This document shows positions 1 to 7,600 of a stretch of DNA of 19,609 nt, one piece after another. The first letter of the stretch is position 1. Every line of letters starts with the position of its first letter. A program made the position numbers and the translations under genes. The notes under the pieces were generated by a model, which ran no database searches, had not been told where the DNA came from, and was given only the letters and a program-made list of their open reading frames with translations. Source of the DNA: CAYFMP01 sp964344215 (GTDB taxonomy: Bacteria > Pseudomonadota > Alphaproteobacteria > Rhodospirillales > Casp-alpha2); the NCBI GenBank assembly GCA_964344215.1, contig CAYFMP010000070.1, forward strand, positions 1-19,609, read 5' to 3'.

Positions 1-172
1 ACCCCGTATCATCGGCCCGGAGAGCGACCAACCGCAATCACGCTATGTGTGAATATCTCGGGTGGATCGGTTGCCTCGGCGGCGGCTGTGAAGCGGAGTC
101 CAAATCGCTCATCTGGTCTCTCGATCGGGCGAAACCAACTTGTTCGGTTTCATCCTTCGACCGGCGCTCTCT

Positions 173-257
173 CCTCACCCCCTTGATAAGCGGGGGTCCA
201 GTCTTTGTCGCGTGGTCCTGGATTGCCGCCTGCGCGAAAATGACGGAAAGGGTGAGG
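173..257. repeat. 85-bp palindromic dispersed-repeat-like element
   Basis: CCTCACCC at 173-180 is the exact reverse complement of GGGTGAGG at 250-257, so the segment has 8-bp terminal inverted repeats. Inside it is a strong hairpin, ACCCCC (177-182) with GGGGGT (192-197). A second, decayed palindrome follows around 220-240. On the minus strand one frame reads SVIFAQAAIQ, which resembles the SVIPAQAGIQ-type translation of small intergenic palindromes common in proteobacterial genomes. That resemblance is from memory. Whether it is multicopy in this genome cannot be seen here. Confidence 0.55.
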
Positions 258-300
258 GATGACGGTGGCGCCCGCCGAACATCGGTGGAGGCCGCGGTCG

Positions 301-340
301 AACGGGACACAACCGGACATTAATGGACATTGCCGGACAT
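301..340. repeat. Four GGACA(T/C) direct repeats at 10-bp period
   Basis: GGACAC at 305-310 and GGACAT at 315-320, 325-330 and 335-340 are spaced exactly 10 bp apart, close to one helical turn. The last three are identical over six bases, and the intervening four bases vary. On the minus strand the motif reads (A/G)TGTCC. The array lies about 100 bp beyond the DUF1244 stop codon and no gene start follows it in the window. It could be a stacked protein-binding site or the remaining end of a mobile element with repeated TGTCC motifs. The function is unknown. Confidence 0.6.
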
Positions 341-441
341 TTTTCGGCCCCCTCTCCGTCCGCCGGATGATAAGGAATGTTAAGCCTGAAACACCCTGGA
401 CGCGGCTTTCGGTGGCCGATTTTTTTTAGAATCCGGGCCGC

Positions 442-762
442 TCAGTCGTTGTGGCCGCTAATCTTGGCGTGCAGCGGCTTGGTTTCCTCGTACAGGCGTT
501 TCTGCTCGTCGGAAGCCTCGTCCTGGTACTTGTCCTTCCATTCCGAATACGGCATGCCGTAGACGGCCTCGCGGGCCTCGTCGTAGTCCATGTCGAGGCC
601 GTGCTCGTGGGCCGCGGCCATGTACCACTTCGACAGGCAGTTGCGGCAGAACCCGGCCAGGTTCATGATGTCGATGTTCTGGGCGTCGGTGCGCTTGCGC
701 AGGTGCTCGACGAGGCTGCGGAAGGCGGCGGCTTCGAGCTCGGTGCGGGTTTGGTCATCCAT
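442..762 (-). CDS. DUF1244 domain protein
   Basis: A 106-residue protein that matches the conserved alphaproteobacterial DUF1244 family in size and in its core motif around residues 29-47, NIDIMNLAGFCRNCLSKWY. It carries a CxxC pair (C39, C42) that could bind a metal, and a second conserved-looking block at YGMPYSEWK (68-76). The protein is small and acidic, with no signal peptide or membrane segment, so it is probably cytosolic. The start at 762 is supported by GGGGAG 8 bases upstream of the ATG. It lies 67 bp downstream of purD on the same strand and may be cotranscribed with it. The biochemical function of the family is not known to me. Confidence 0.88.
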   Translation of the reverse strand: MDDQTRTELEAAAFRSLVEHLRKRTDAQNIDIMNLAGFCRNCLSKWYMAAAHEHGLDMDYDEAREAVYGMPYSEWKDKYQDEASDEQKRLYEETKPLHAKISGHND

Positions 763-829
763 GATCGGTTCTCCCCGATAGCGGCGTCAGGCTCCCCTTT
801 CATATGGGACGCCGGGACGGCGAAGGAAA

Positions 830-2101
830 CTAGCGTTTGACGGCCCGCCAGCCGATGTCGCGGCGGCAGAAACCCTCCGGCCAGTCGATGGCGTCGACCG
901 CCTTGTAGGCCTGCTTCTGGGCCGCCTTCACGGTCCTGGCCAGCGCCGTGACGCCCAGCACCCGGCCGCCGTCGGCGACGATCCTGTCGTCGACCTGCTT
1001 GGTGCCGGCGTGGAAGACGGTGACGCCCTTCAGCCTGCCGGCCTTCTCCAGGCCCTTGATCTCGGAGCCCTTCTCGTAGTGGCCGGGGTAGCCCTGGGTC
1101 GCCATGACGACGCACAGCGCCGCCTCCCTGTGCCATTCGATGTCGATCTCGTCCAAGCGCCCCTCGGCGCAGGCCAGCAACAACTCAAGCGCGTCCGATT
1201 TGAGGCGCGCCATCAGCGGTTGGCACTCGGGGTCGCCGAAACGGGCGTTGTACTCGATCAGCTTCGGACCCGTATCGGTGATCATCAGGCCGGCGTAAAG
1301 GACGCCGGTGTAGGGCTTGCCCTCGGCCGCCATGCCGTCGATGGTCGGGGTGATGATGCGCCGCATGATGGTGTCGGCCATCTCCTTGTCGACCACCGGG
1401 GCCGGCGAATAGGCCCCCATGCCGCCGGTGTTGGGGCCCTCGTCGCCGTCGAGCACGGCCTTGTGGTCCTGGGCGGCGACCAGCGGTTTGGCGGTCTTGC
1501 CGTCGACCAGGGCGAAGAAACTGGCCTCCTCGCCGTTCATGAACTCCTCGATGACGACTTCCGAGCCGGCGGCGCCGAAGGATTGTTCGATCATGATGTG
1601 GTCGATGGCGGCATAGGCCTCGTTCTCGTTGCGGCACAGGATGACGCCCTTGCCGGCGGCCAGGCCGTCGGCCTTGACGACGATGGGGGCGCCGTGGACG
1701 CGGATGTACTCCTTGGCGGCGTCGGGCTCGTCGAACCGGGCGTACGTCGCCGTCGGGATGTCGTACTTGGCGCACAGGTCCTTCATCATCCCCTTCGAGC
1801 CCTCCAGCCGGGCGGCCCGGGCCGACGGGCCGAACGCCTTGATGCCGGCGGCGGCCAACTTGTCGGCGAGGCCGGCGACCAGCGGCGCTTCGGGACCGAT
1901 GACGACGAAGTCGATGGCGTTGTCGCGGGCGAACTTGACGATGCCGGCGATGTCGTCGGCGGCGATGTCGACGGAGACGGCGACGTGGTCGATGCCGGCG
2001 TTGCCGGGCGCGCAGAACAGGTCGCCGCACTTCTTGGACTTGGCGATCGCCCAACACAGCGCGTGTTCGCGCCCACCCGAACCGACCACCAGCACCTTCA
2101 T
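830..2101 (-). CDS. purD: Phosphoribosylamine-glycine ligase
   Basis: GAR synthetase of de novo purine synthesis. It joins 5-phosphoribosylamine and glycine using ATP, in the cytosol. At 423 residues it is the usual family length. The N-terminal nucleotide-like domain opens with MKVLVVGSGGREHAL. The ATP-grasp domain shows IVVKADGLAAGKGV (about 140-153), EEFMNGEEASF (185-195), DEGPNTGGMGAYSP (220-233) and the metal/phosphate-site motif EYNARFGDPECQ (283-294). The ATG at 2101 is preceded by GGAGG with a 7-base spacer, which fixes the start. It is divergent from xseA across a 70-bp gap and followed by the DUF1244 gene. Confidence 0.97.
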   Translation of the reverse strand: MKVLVVGSGGREHALCWAIAKSKKCGDLFCAPGNAGIDHVAVSVDIAADDIAGIVKFARDNAIDFVVIGPEAPLVAGLADKLAAAGIKAFGPSARAARLEGSKGMMKDLCAKYDIPTATYARFDEPDAAKEYIRVHGAPIVVKADGLAAGKGVILCRNENEAYAAIDHIMIEQSFGAAGSEVVIEEFMNGEEASFFALVDGKTAKPLVAAQDHKAVLDGDEGPNTGGMGAYSPAPVVDKEMADTIMRRIITPTIDGMAAEGKPYTGVLYAGLMITDTGPKLIEYNARFGDPECQPLMARLKSDALELLLACAEGRLDEIDIEWHREAALCVVMATQGYPGHYEKGSEIKGLEKAGRLKGVTVFHAGTKQVDDRIVADGGRVLGVTALARTVKAAQKQAYKAVDAIDWPEGFCRRDIGWRAVKR

Positions 2102-2123
2102 CGAATGTCCTCCGTATTGTCGT

Positions 2124-2147
2124 CCGGCGGCTTGTCATTGCCGCCGG
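2124..2147. repeat. Perfect 8-bp inverted repeat between purD and xseA
   Basis: CCGGCGGC (2124-2131) and GCCGCCGG (2140-2147) are perfect reverse complements separated by TTGTCATT. The repeat sits in the 70-bp gap between the divergent starts of purD (2101) and xseA (2172). It could be an operator or a hairpin in an xseA leader. It is followed by only three T residues, so it is not a convincing terminator. Confidence 0.6.
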
Positions 2148-2171
2148 TTTCGTATCATACATACTGTAGTC

Positions 2172-3623
2172 ATGAACGCCGATCCGTCCACAGCAAACAC
2201 CGACCACAACCTGCCGATTTTCAGCGTGTCGGAAATATCGGGGGCGCTGAAGCGCGCCGTCGAGGGCGCCTTTGCCCGGGTCCGGGTGCGCGGCGAAGTA
2301 TCCGGCTTCAAACGGGCCGCCTCCGGCCATCTGTATTTCTCCTTGAAGGACGAGGACGCGGTTCTCGACGGCGTCTGCTGGCGCGGCGCCGCCGCCCGTC
2401 TCGGGCTCGAGCCCGAGGACGGCATGGAGGTGGTGGCGACCGGCCGGCTGACCACCTATGCGGGGCGCTCGAAATACCAGATCGTCGTCGAGCAGGTCGA
2501 GATTGCCGGCGAAGGAGCGCTCCTGAAGCTGTTGGAGGAACGCCGCCGCCGGCTCGCCGACGAAGGGCTGTTCGACGAAGACCGCAAACGCGGTCTGCCG
2601 TTCCTACCCGACGTCGTCGGCGTCGTCACCTCCGAGACCGGTGCGGTCATCCGCGACATCCTGCATCGTCTCGACGACCGCTTTCCGAGGCCGGTGTTGC
2701 TGTGGCCGGTCATCGTGCAAGGACCGGAAGCGCCCGGGCTGGTGGCGGCCGCCATCGCCGGCTTCGACGCGATGCCGGCCGACGGCCCGATTGCGAGACC
2801 CGATGTGCTGATCGTGGCGCGCGGAGGCGGCAGCCTGGAAGACCTGATGGCCTTCAACGAGGAGGTCGTGGTGCGGGCGGCGGCGGCGTGCTCGATCCCG
2901 CTGATCTCGGCGGTCGGCCACGAGACCGATACGACGCTGCTCGATTTCGCCGCCGATATGCGGGCGCCGACGCCGAGCGCGGCGGCCGAAATGGCGGTGC
3001 CGGTGCGGACCGAATTGATCGGACTGGTGGCCGACGGCGGCGCCCGGATGACGGCGGCCGTCAATCGCCTGATCGGGGACGGCCGTATCGAGATCAGAGG
3101 GCTGGTCCGCGGCCTGCCCGACCTCAAGGGCGCCATCGAGGCCGCAACCCAGCGCCTCGACGACTGGACCGAGCGGCTCGGCAACGCGCTCGGCGTCGGC
3201 CTCGGCGAGCGCCGCCGCGACCTCGGGGCGGCGGCCGCCGGTTTGCGCAAGCCGCAGGCCCGGATCGACCACGCGGCGAGGCTGCTGGCCGGCGAGATGC
3301 GGTCGCTGAAGAGGGCCGGGCGGGCCATCGTCAAGGACCGCGGCGAGCGGCTCGGCCAAGCGGCGGCGCTGCTCGACAGCTTTTCCTACGAGCGCGTGCT
3401 TGAGCGCGGGTTCGCGCTGATCGCCGACGGCGACGGACGGACGGTGGGATCGGCCGCCCAGCTCGGGCCCGGCGATGTCATCGACGTCCGCTTCCACGAC
3501 GGTCGCGCCGGCGCCACCGTCGACAGCGTGACGCCGGCTGGCGGCGGCGGCAAGCGCTCGAAACCGGTCAAGCGGCACGCGAAGCGGCCGAAAGCCGACG
3601 GCCGTCAGGGGAAACTGCTGTGA
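2172..3623 (+). CDS. xseA: Exodeoxyribonuclease VII large subunit
   Basis: Large catalytic subunit of exonuclease VII, which degrades single-stranded DNA in both directions together with the small XseB subunit (not in this window). The 483-residue product has an N-terminal OB-fold (about 14-110, starting LPIFSVSEISGALK and including GEVSGFK and GHLYFSLKD). The nuclease core follows, with VGVVTSETGAVIRDI (about 149-163), RGGGSLEDL (217-225) and HETDTTLLDFAADMRAPTPSA-type residues from H250. A coiled helical region leads to the C-terminal SYERVLERGFALI block and a Lys/Arg-rich tail. The open frame extends further upstream, but the ATG at 2172 places the OB-fold at the normal position. Its stop overlaps the GTG start of the next gene (GTGA). 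Confidence 0.96.
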   Translation: MNADPSTANTDHNLPIFSVSEISGALKRAVEGAFARVRVRGEVSGFKRAASGHLYFSLKDEDAVLDGVCWRGAAARLGLEPEDGMEVVATGRLTTYAGRSKYQIVVEQVEIAGEGALLKLLEERRRRLADEGLFDEDRKRGLPFLPDVVGVVTSETGAVIRDILHRLDDRFPRPVLLWPVIVQGPEAPGLVAAAIAGFDAMPADGPIARPDVLIVARGGGSLEDLMAFNEEVVVRAAAACSIPLISAVGHETDTTLLDFAADMRAPTPSAAAEMAVPVRTELIGLVADGGARMTAAVNRLIGDGRIEIRGLVRGLPDLKGAIEAATQRLDDWTERLGNALGVGLGERRRDLGAAAAGLRKPQARIDHAARLLAGEMRSLKRAGRAIVKDRGERLGQAAALLDSFSYERVLERGFALIADGDGRTVGSAAQLGPGDVIDVRFHDGRAGATVDSVTPAGGGGKRSKPVKRHAKRPKADGRQGKLL

Positions 3624-4444
3624 GGCGCCGGCTTGCGATGGTGGCGGCGGTGGCTACTGTGGCCGCCCTGTCGGCCGCTCCGCTCGCCGCCGATGTCAGC
3701 CTCGACGGCGCCTTCGTCCAGGGCGGCCTGGTGATCGGGCGCACCGAACCCGGCTCCCGCGTCGCGCTCGACGGCCGCCCGCTACGGGTCTCGGCCGACG
3801 GACTTTTCCTGATCGGCTTCGGACGCGATGCGGTGCCGGCGGCGCGGCTCGTGGTCCGCCATGCGGACGGCCGCCTCACCGAGCGCCGGTTGGATATCGC
3901 CCGCCGCACCTACGAGATCAGCCGCGTCGACGGCCTGCCCGAACGCAAGGTGACGCCGAGGCCCGAGGACCTCGAACGGATCAAGGCCGACAACGCCAAG
4001 ATCGCAGCCGCGCGGGCGGCCGACAGCGCCGAAACCTTCTTCGAGGTCGGCTTCGCCTGGCCCGTCAAGGGGCGGTTGTCAGGGGTCTACGGCAGCCAGC
4101 GCATCCTCAACGGCAGGCCGCGCAGCCCCCACAACGGCGTCGACGTGGCGGCGCCGAAAGGAACACCGGTGGCGGCCGTTTCCGGCGGCCGGGTGGCGCT
4201 GGCCGAAGCCGACATGTTCCTGACCGGCAAGACGGTGATGATCGACCACGGCCACGGCCTGACCTCGGTCTACGCCCACATGGACGCGATTACCGTCGAG
4301 AAGGGCCAAATCGTCGCGCGCGGCCAGCCGATCGGCGCCGTCGGCATGACCGGAAGGGCGACCGGGCCTCACCTGCACTGGGGCGTGACCCTGTTCAGGA
4401 CCCATTTGGACCCGGCCCTGGTGGCCGGGCCGATGGAGGACTAG
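3620..4444 (+). CDS. Secreted M23 family metallopeptidase
   Basis: A 274-residue LytM-type peptidase predicted to cleave peptidoglycan cross-bridges in the periplasm. Residues 1-24 form a signal peptide, with an Arg-rich start, a hydrophobic Ala/Val core and a likely signal peptidase I site after PLAA. The C-terminal M23 domain (about 145-268) has the zinc-ligand set H171xxxD175 (in SPHNGVDVAAP), YAHM with H220, and HLH at 251-253 in GPHLHWGV, so it looks catalytically intact. The N-terminal region (about 25-110) is likely a small beta-rich domain that I do not recognise further. Translation starts at GTG overlapping the xseA stop by 4 bp, which indicates coupling. Its stop codon shares the palindrome CTAG with the converging lpxL-like gene. 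Confidence 0.92.
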   Translation: MRRRLAMVAAVATVAALSAAPLAADVSLDGAFVQGGLVIGRTEPGSRVALDGRPLRVSADGLFLIGFGRDAVPAARLVVRHADGRLTERRLDIARRTYEISRVDGLPERKVTPRPEDLERIKADNAKIAAARAADSAETFFEVGFAWPVKGRLSGVYGSQRILNGRPRSPHNGVDVAAPKGTPVAAVSGGRVALAEADMFLTGKTVMIDHGHGLTSVYAHMDAITVEKGQIVARGQPIGAVGMTGRATGPHLHWGVTLFRTHLDPALVAGPMED

Positions 4445-5337
4445 TCGGGCCAGCGGTTGTGCAGCCACAGCCACTGTTCCGGCGTGTCTCGGACCCAGCG
4501 TTCGATCGTGGCGTTGACGGCGGCCATCAGGTTGGCGACGTCGGTCTGGCGGTCGCCGGTTAGTCCAACCTCGAGCGGTGGTTCGGCGACCAGCCGGAAA
4601 TGGGCGCCGGCCAGACGGACGACACGGGCGGCGACCACCGGGCAGTCATAACGCAGCGCCAATTCGGCCAGGGCCGGCGCCGTCATCACGTCTTCGCCGA
4701 AGAACGGCACCGGAATGCCGTCGTTCATTTTCTGGTCGACCAGCATGCCCAAATGGTTGCCGTCCTTGAGCGCCTTGAGCAACAGGCGCGCGCCCTTGGC
4801 CCCCTTCGGGATCAGTGCGCCTTCGACGGCGGCGCGGCCGTGGCTGTACAGCCACTCGACCAGGCGGTTGTTGGCGGCCCGGTAGACCCGGTCCAACGGC
4901 AGACCGCGTTGGGTGGCGCCGAGCGAAACGATTTCCCAGTTGCCGATATGGCCGGAAAAGAAAATGCCCGGCCTGCCGTCGTCGCGCAGTTGCTCGACGT
5001 GCTCGACCCCGACCACCTCGATACGGCCGGACGGGTCGTAGACGTCGAGCCGGCCGAGATGCGGATATTCGGCCGCCGTCCGCCCCAGGTTGTCCCACAT
5101 GGCGTGGACGATCCGCCCGACCTCGGCTTCGGTAATGTCGGGGAAGGCGCGCCGCAGGTTGCGGACGGCGCGGCCGCTGACCGGCAGCCGCGGGCCGATG
5201 GTACGGGCCAGCCAGCCGCCGAGAGCCGACGCCGCGTCGATCGGCAGCACCCTGAAGACGCTGTAGATCATGACCGCGGCGACGGCCTGCAGCGGATGCA
5301 GGAGAAATCGGTTGAGAAGGCTCGGCGGGTGCGGCAT
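4441..5337 (-). CDS. lpxL: LpxL/HtrB-family lipid A acyltransferase
   Basis: A 298-residue member of the late lipid A acyltransferase family, which adds a secondary acyl chain to the Kdo-lipid A precursor at the inner membrane. The HX4E catalytic motif is HIGNWE (130-135) in FFSGHIGNWE. Other family features are NLRRAFPD (60-67), DQKMNDGIPVPFFG (201-214) and the C-terminal EQWLWLHNRWPD. A hydrophobic N-terminal segment (about 11-31) fits membrane anchoring. The ATG at 5337 is 6 bp after the lpxK stop, and no clear Shine-Dalgarno is seen, so translation is probably coupled. It is the last gene of the msbA-waaA-lpxK cluster. The exact paralogue (LpxL or LpxM, and which chain) cannot be told from sequence alone. 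Confidence 0.9.
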   Translation of the reverse strand: MPHPPSLLNRFLLHPLQAVAAVMIYSVFRVLPIDAASALGGWLARTIGPRLPVSGRAVRNLRRAFPDITEAEVGRIVHAMWDNLGRTAAEYPHLGRLDVYDPSGRIEVVGVEHVEQLRDDGRPGIFFSGHIGNWEIVSLGATQRGLPLDRVYRAANNRLVEWLYSHGRAAVEGALIPKGAKGARLLLKALKDGNHLGMLVDQKMNDGIPVPFFGEDVMTAPALAELALRYDCPVVAARVVRLAGAHFRLVAEPPLEVGLTGDRQTDVANLMAAVNATIERWVRDTPEQWLWLHNRWPD

Positions 5338-5343
5338 GCGGGT

Positions 5344-6318
5344 TCAGTCCAGGGCCCGACGGAGGATTGCTTCGAGCGCCGTTTCGTCCTCCCATCGAAG
5401 GCCGATTGTCAAGACCTCGATCCCTTCGCCGAGGCCGGGATCGATGCGGACGGCGTCTTTTTCGGTGGTGATCAGAGTTGCATCGTTGCCGGCGGCGATT
5501 TCCTTCAGCCGTGCGATTTCCCGTTCGCGGTAGGGGAAGTGGTCGGGATAGGCGCAGGCGGCGACCACGTCACAGCCCAAGGAAGCGAGCGTGTCGAAAA
5601 ACTTTTCGGGCCGGCCGATGCCGGCGAAGGCGACAACCCGGCGCCCGGCCAAGCCGGCTCCGCCGCCGGCGGCGACGATATCGGCGCGCAGGCGGGAAAC
5701 TCCGGTCTCGTCGACCAGTCGGCCGACGCCGGTCCGGTCGTCGCCGACGATGGCGACGGCATCGGCACGGGCGAGCGCTTCCGGCAGCAATTCCCGTAAT
5801 GGGCCGGCCGGCATTCTTTTACCGTTGCCGAGACCGTAGACGCCGTCGATGACCAGGAACGAGAGGTTCTTGGCAAGCCTCGGGTTCTGGAAGCCGTCGT
5901 CCATGACGATGAATTCGGCCCCGCTTTCCGCCGCCGCCCGCGCCCCGGCAACGCGGTCGCGGGAAACCCAGGTCGGCGCCACGCGGGCAAGCAGCAGTGC
6001 CTCGTCGCCGACCTCGGCGGCCACATGGGCGGCCGCATCGACCCGCACCGGGCCGGCCACCGAGCCGCCGTAACCGCGGGTCAGGAAATGCACCGCCGTG
6101 CCGCCATCGCCGAGCCGACGGCCGAGGTCGAGGGCAACCGGTGTCTTGCCGGCGCCGCCGGCGACGACGTTGCCGACGCAGACGACGGGAACCGGAGAGT
6201 GCCAAGGCGCTCCGACCGCCGCCCGCCGCAGCTGAGAGCCCCATCCGTAGGCCCAGCCGAGCGGTGCCAGCAAGTTCGACAGCGGGCCGCCTCCATGCCA
6301 GAACTCAGGCGCCTGCAC
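5344..6318 (-). CDS. lpxK: Tetraacyldisaccharide 4'-kinase
   Basis: Phosphorylates the 4' position of the lipid A disaccharide at the inner membrane. Taking the GTG at 6318 gives 324 residues, the normal LpxK length. A GGAGG lies about 8 bases upstream of it (6327-6331), while the open frame further upstream overlaps waaA and is not LpxK-like. Motifs are VGNVVAGGAGKTP with the P-loop at about 53-60, LTRGYGGSV (79-87), the catalytic-site motif DDGFQNPRL (140-148), and TTEKDAVR (284-291). The start lies 14 bp inside the end of waaA and the stop is 6 bp before the lpxL-like start, consistent with one operon. Confidence 0.95.
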   Translation of the reverse strand: MQAPEFWHGGGPLSNLLAPLGWAYGWGSQLRRAAVGAPWHSPVPVVCVGNVVAGGAGKTPVALDLGRRLGDGGTAVHFLTRGYGGSVAGPVRVDAAAHVAAEVGDEALLLARVAPTWVSRDRVAGARAAAESGAEFIVMDDGFQNPRLAKNLSFLVIDGVYGLGNGKRMPAGPLRELLPEALARADAVAIVGDDRTGVGRLVDETGVSRLRADIVAAGGGAGLAGRRVVAFAGIGRPEKFFDTLASLGCDVVAACAYPDHFPYREREIARLKEIAAGNDATLITTEKDAVRIDPGLGEGIEVLTIGLRWEDETALEAILRRALD

Positions 6319-7600
6319 GGCTATTGCCTCCGTTCGATAGGGATTCCAGGAAAGGTTCGAGCTCACCCATGACAACGTCGAGTACCTCGGCCTCGCCTTC
6401 GGCGAGGGATCGCGCCCGCTCGGCCAGCCGCCCCCTGGCCGTGTCGTCTTCGAGCAATCGCGCCACCGCCGAAGCCAGGGCGTCCGGATCGGCCACCCGC
6501 TCGCTCGCGCCAGCCTGCTCCATGCGCTCGGCGATCTCCCGGAAATTGGCCATGTGAGGACCATAGACGATGGCGCAGTCGAGCCGCGCCGGTTCGAGAA
6601 CGTTCTGCCCTCCCAGCGGCACCAGGGACTTGCCCATGAAGACGACGCCCGACAGGCGGAAGAACAGTCCGAGCTCCCCCATGGTGTCGGCGATATAGAC
6701 GTCAACGTCGGGGCCGAGTTCTGCATGGGCGGCTCGGCGCGCCACCCGGACGCCACCCCGCGCCAATTTCGATTCGATCTCGGCGCCGCGCTCTGGATGA
6801 CGCGGCACGATGATCGTCAACGGGTTCGAATGATCCTCCGTCAGCCGGCGGTGGACCCGCGACGCGATCTCCTCTTCGCCGGGATGGGTGCTGGCCGCGA
6901 GCCAGTTCGGACGATCGGATACCGCCTGCTTCAACGACTCCAGTTCGCCCGCATCCGCCGGCAACGGCGGCGCCGCGAACTTCAGGTTGCCGGCGCACAC
7001 CACGGGCGCGGCCCCCAACCGGCGAAGCCTGTCCGCATCTTCGTCGGTCTGCGCCAAGCACAGCGAAAATTTCGAAAGCAGGTGGCGAATGACCGACGGC
7101 AACCGGCGCCAGCCCTTGAACGACTGCGGAGAAATTCGACCGTTGACCAGGATCAGGGGCGCGCCCGTCGCCGCGGTCTCGCAGATCAGATTGGGCCAGA
7201 ATTCCGACTCGGCCCACAGAATCAGGTCAGGACGCCAGTGGTCCAAGAACCGGCGCACATAGGGCACCCGGTCAACCGGCACGTACTGGTGGAGAATCCC
7301 TTCGGGCAAGCGGTCCGCCATCAGACGAGCGGACGTCACCGTTCCCGTCGTCATCAACACATGGAAACCGGCCCTTTCGCCGGTCATCCGTTCGATCAGC
7401 GACAACAGCGACAACGATTCGCCGACGCTGGCGGCGTGTATCCAGATCATCGGACCCTCGGGACGCGCCAGACCGGCGACGCCGAGACGCTCGGCGAACC
7501 GTTTCGGATCCTCTTTGCCGGCGGCCTTTCGGCGTTCGAGGTAAATGCCGATCAACGGTCCGCTCAGCATCGTCAGCAACCGATAAAGCGCCGTTATCAT
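6305..7600 (-). CDS. waaA: Kdo transferase (lipid IVA Kdo transferase)
   Basis: Transfers Kdo from CMP-Kdo to lipid IVA at the cytoplasmic face of the inner membrane. The 431-residue protein has an N-terminal hydrophobic anchor (about 1-20) and a GT-B fold. The N-terminal acceptor domain includes IHAASVGES, with E61 in the position of the catalytic base, AESEFWPNL (130-138) and NGRIS. The C-terminal donor domain includes FMGKSLVPLGGQNVLEPA and the PHMANF stretch. The ATG at 7600 overlaps the stop of the DUF374 gene (ATGA), and the stop overlaps the lpxK start. Number of Kdo residues added is not predictable here. Confidence 0.95.
   Translation of the reverse strand: MITALYRLLTMLSGPLIGIYLERRKAAGKEDPKRFAERLGVAGLARPEGPMIWIHAASVGESLSLLSLIERMTGERAGFHVLMTTGTVTSARLMADRLPEGILHQYVPVDRVPYVRRFLDHWRPDLILWAESEFWPNLICETAATGAPLILVNGRISPQSFKGWRRLPSVIRHLLSKFSLCLAQTDEDADRLRRLGAAPVVCAGNLKFAAPPLPADAGELESLKQAVSDRPNWLAASTHPGEEEIASRVHRRLTEDHSNPLTIIVPRHPERGAEIESKLARGGVRVARRAAHAELGPDVDVYIADTMGELGLFFRLSGVVFMGKSLVPLGGQNVLEPARLDCAIVYGPHMANFREIAERMEQAGASERVADPDALASAVARLLEDDTARGRLAERARSLAEGEAEVLDVVMGELEPFLESLSNGGNSRAGA

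Larger units (their letters stand above)
1..441. other. Non-coding region rich in short repeats
   Basis: No convincing gene lies in this stretch. Open frames of about 90 codons exist on both strands (45-323 plus, 38-310 minus), but neither has a recognisable domain or a good ribosome binding site, and they run through repeat sequence. The region contains an imperfect hairpin (GAAACC at 131-136 with GGTTTC at 146-151), an 85-bp inverted-repeat-bounded element (173-257), and four 10-bp-spaced GGACA repeats (305-340). A T-run at 420-428 follows a weak stem. The gene to the left of the window is not visible. Confidence 0.6.

Noticed and set aside
45..323. A 92-codon plus-strand open frame near the left edge
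   Set aside because: It has no ribosome binding site or domain and runs across inverted repeats; it is better explained as repeat sequence.
405..428. Intrinsic terminator ending in the T-run at 420-428
   Set aside because: The stem (CGGC with GCCG) is only 4-5 bp, and no plus-strand gene ends nearby; it is on the wrong strand for DUF1244.
1010..3403. A 797-codon open frame on the plus strand
   Set aside because: It runs antisense to purD and out of frame with xseA, has the low-complexity Arg/Gly composition typical of shadow frames in GC-rich DNA, and shows no domain.
6319..6756. N-terminal extension of lpxK to 470 residues
   Set aside because: The extra 146 codons lie inside waaA, are not LpxK-like, and the GTG at 6318 has a GGAGG site and gives the family length.
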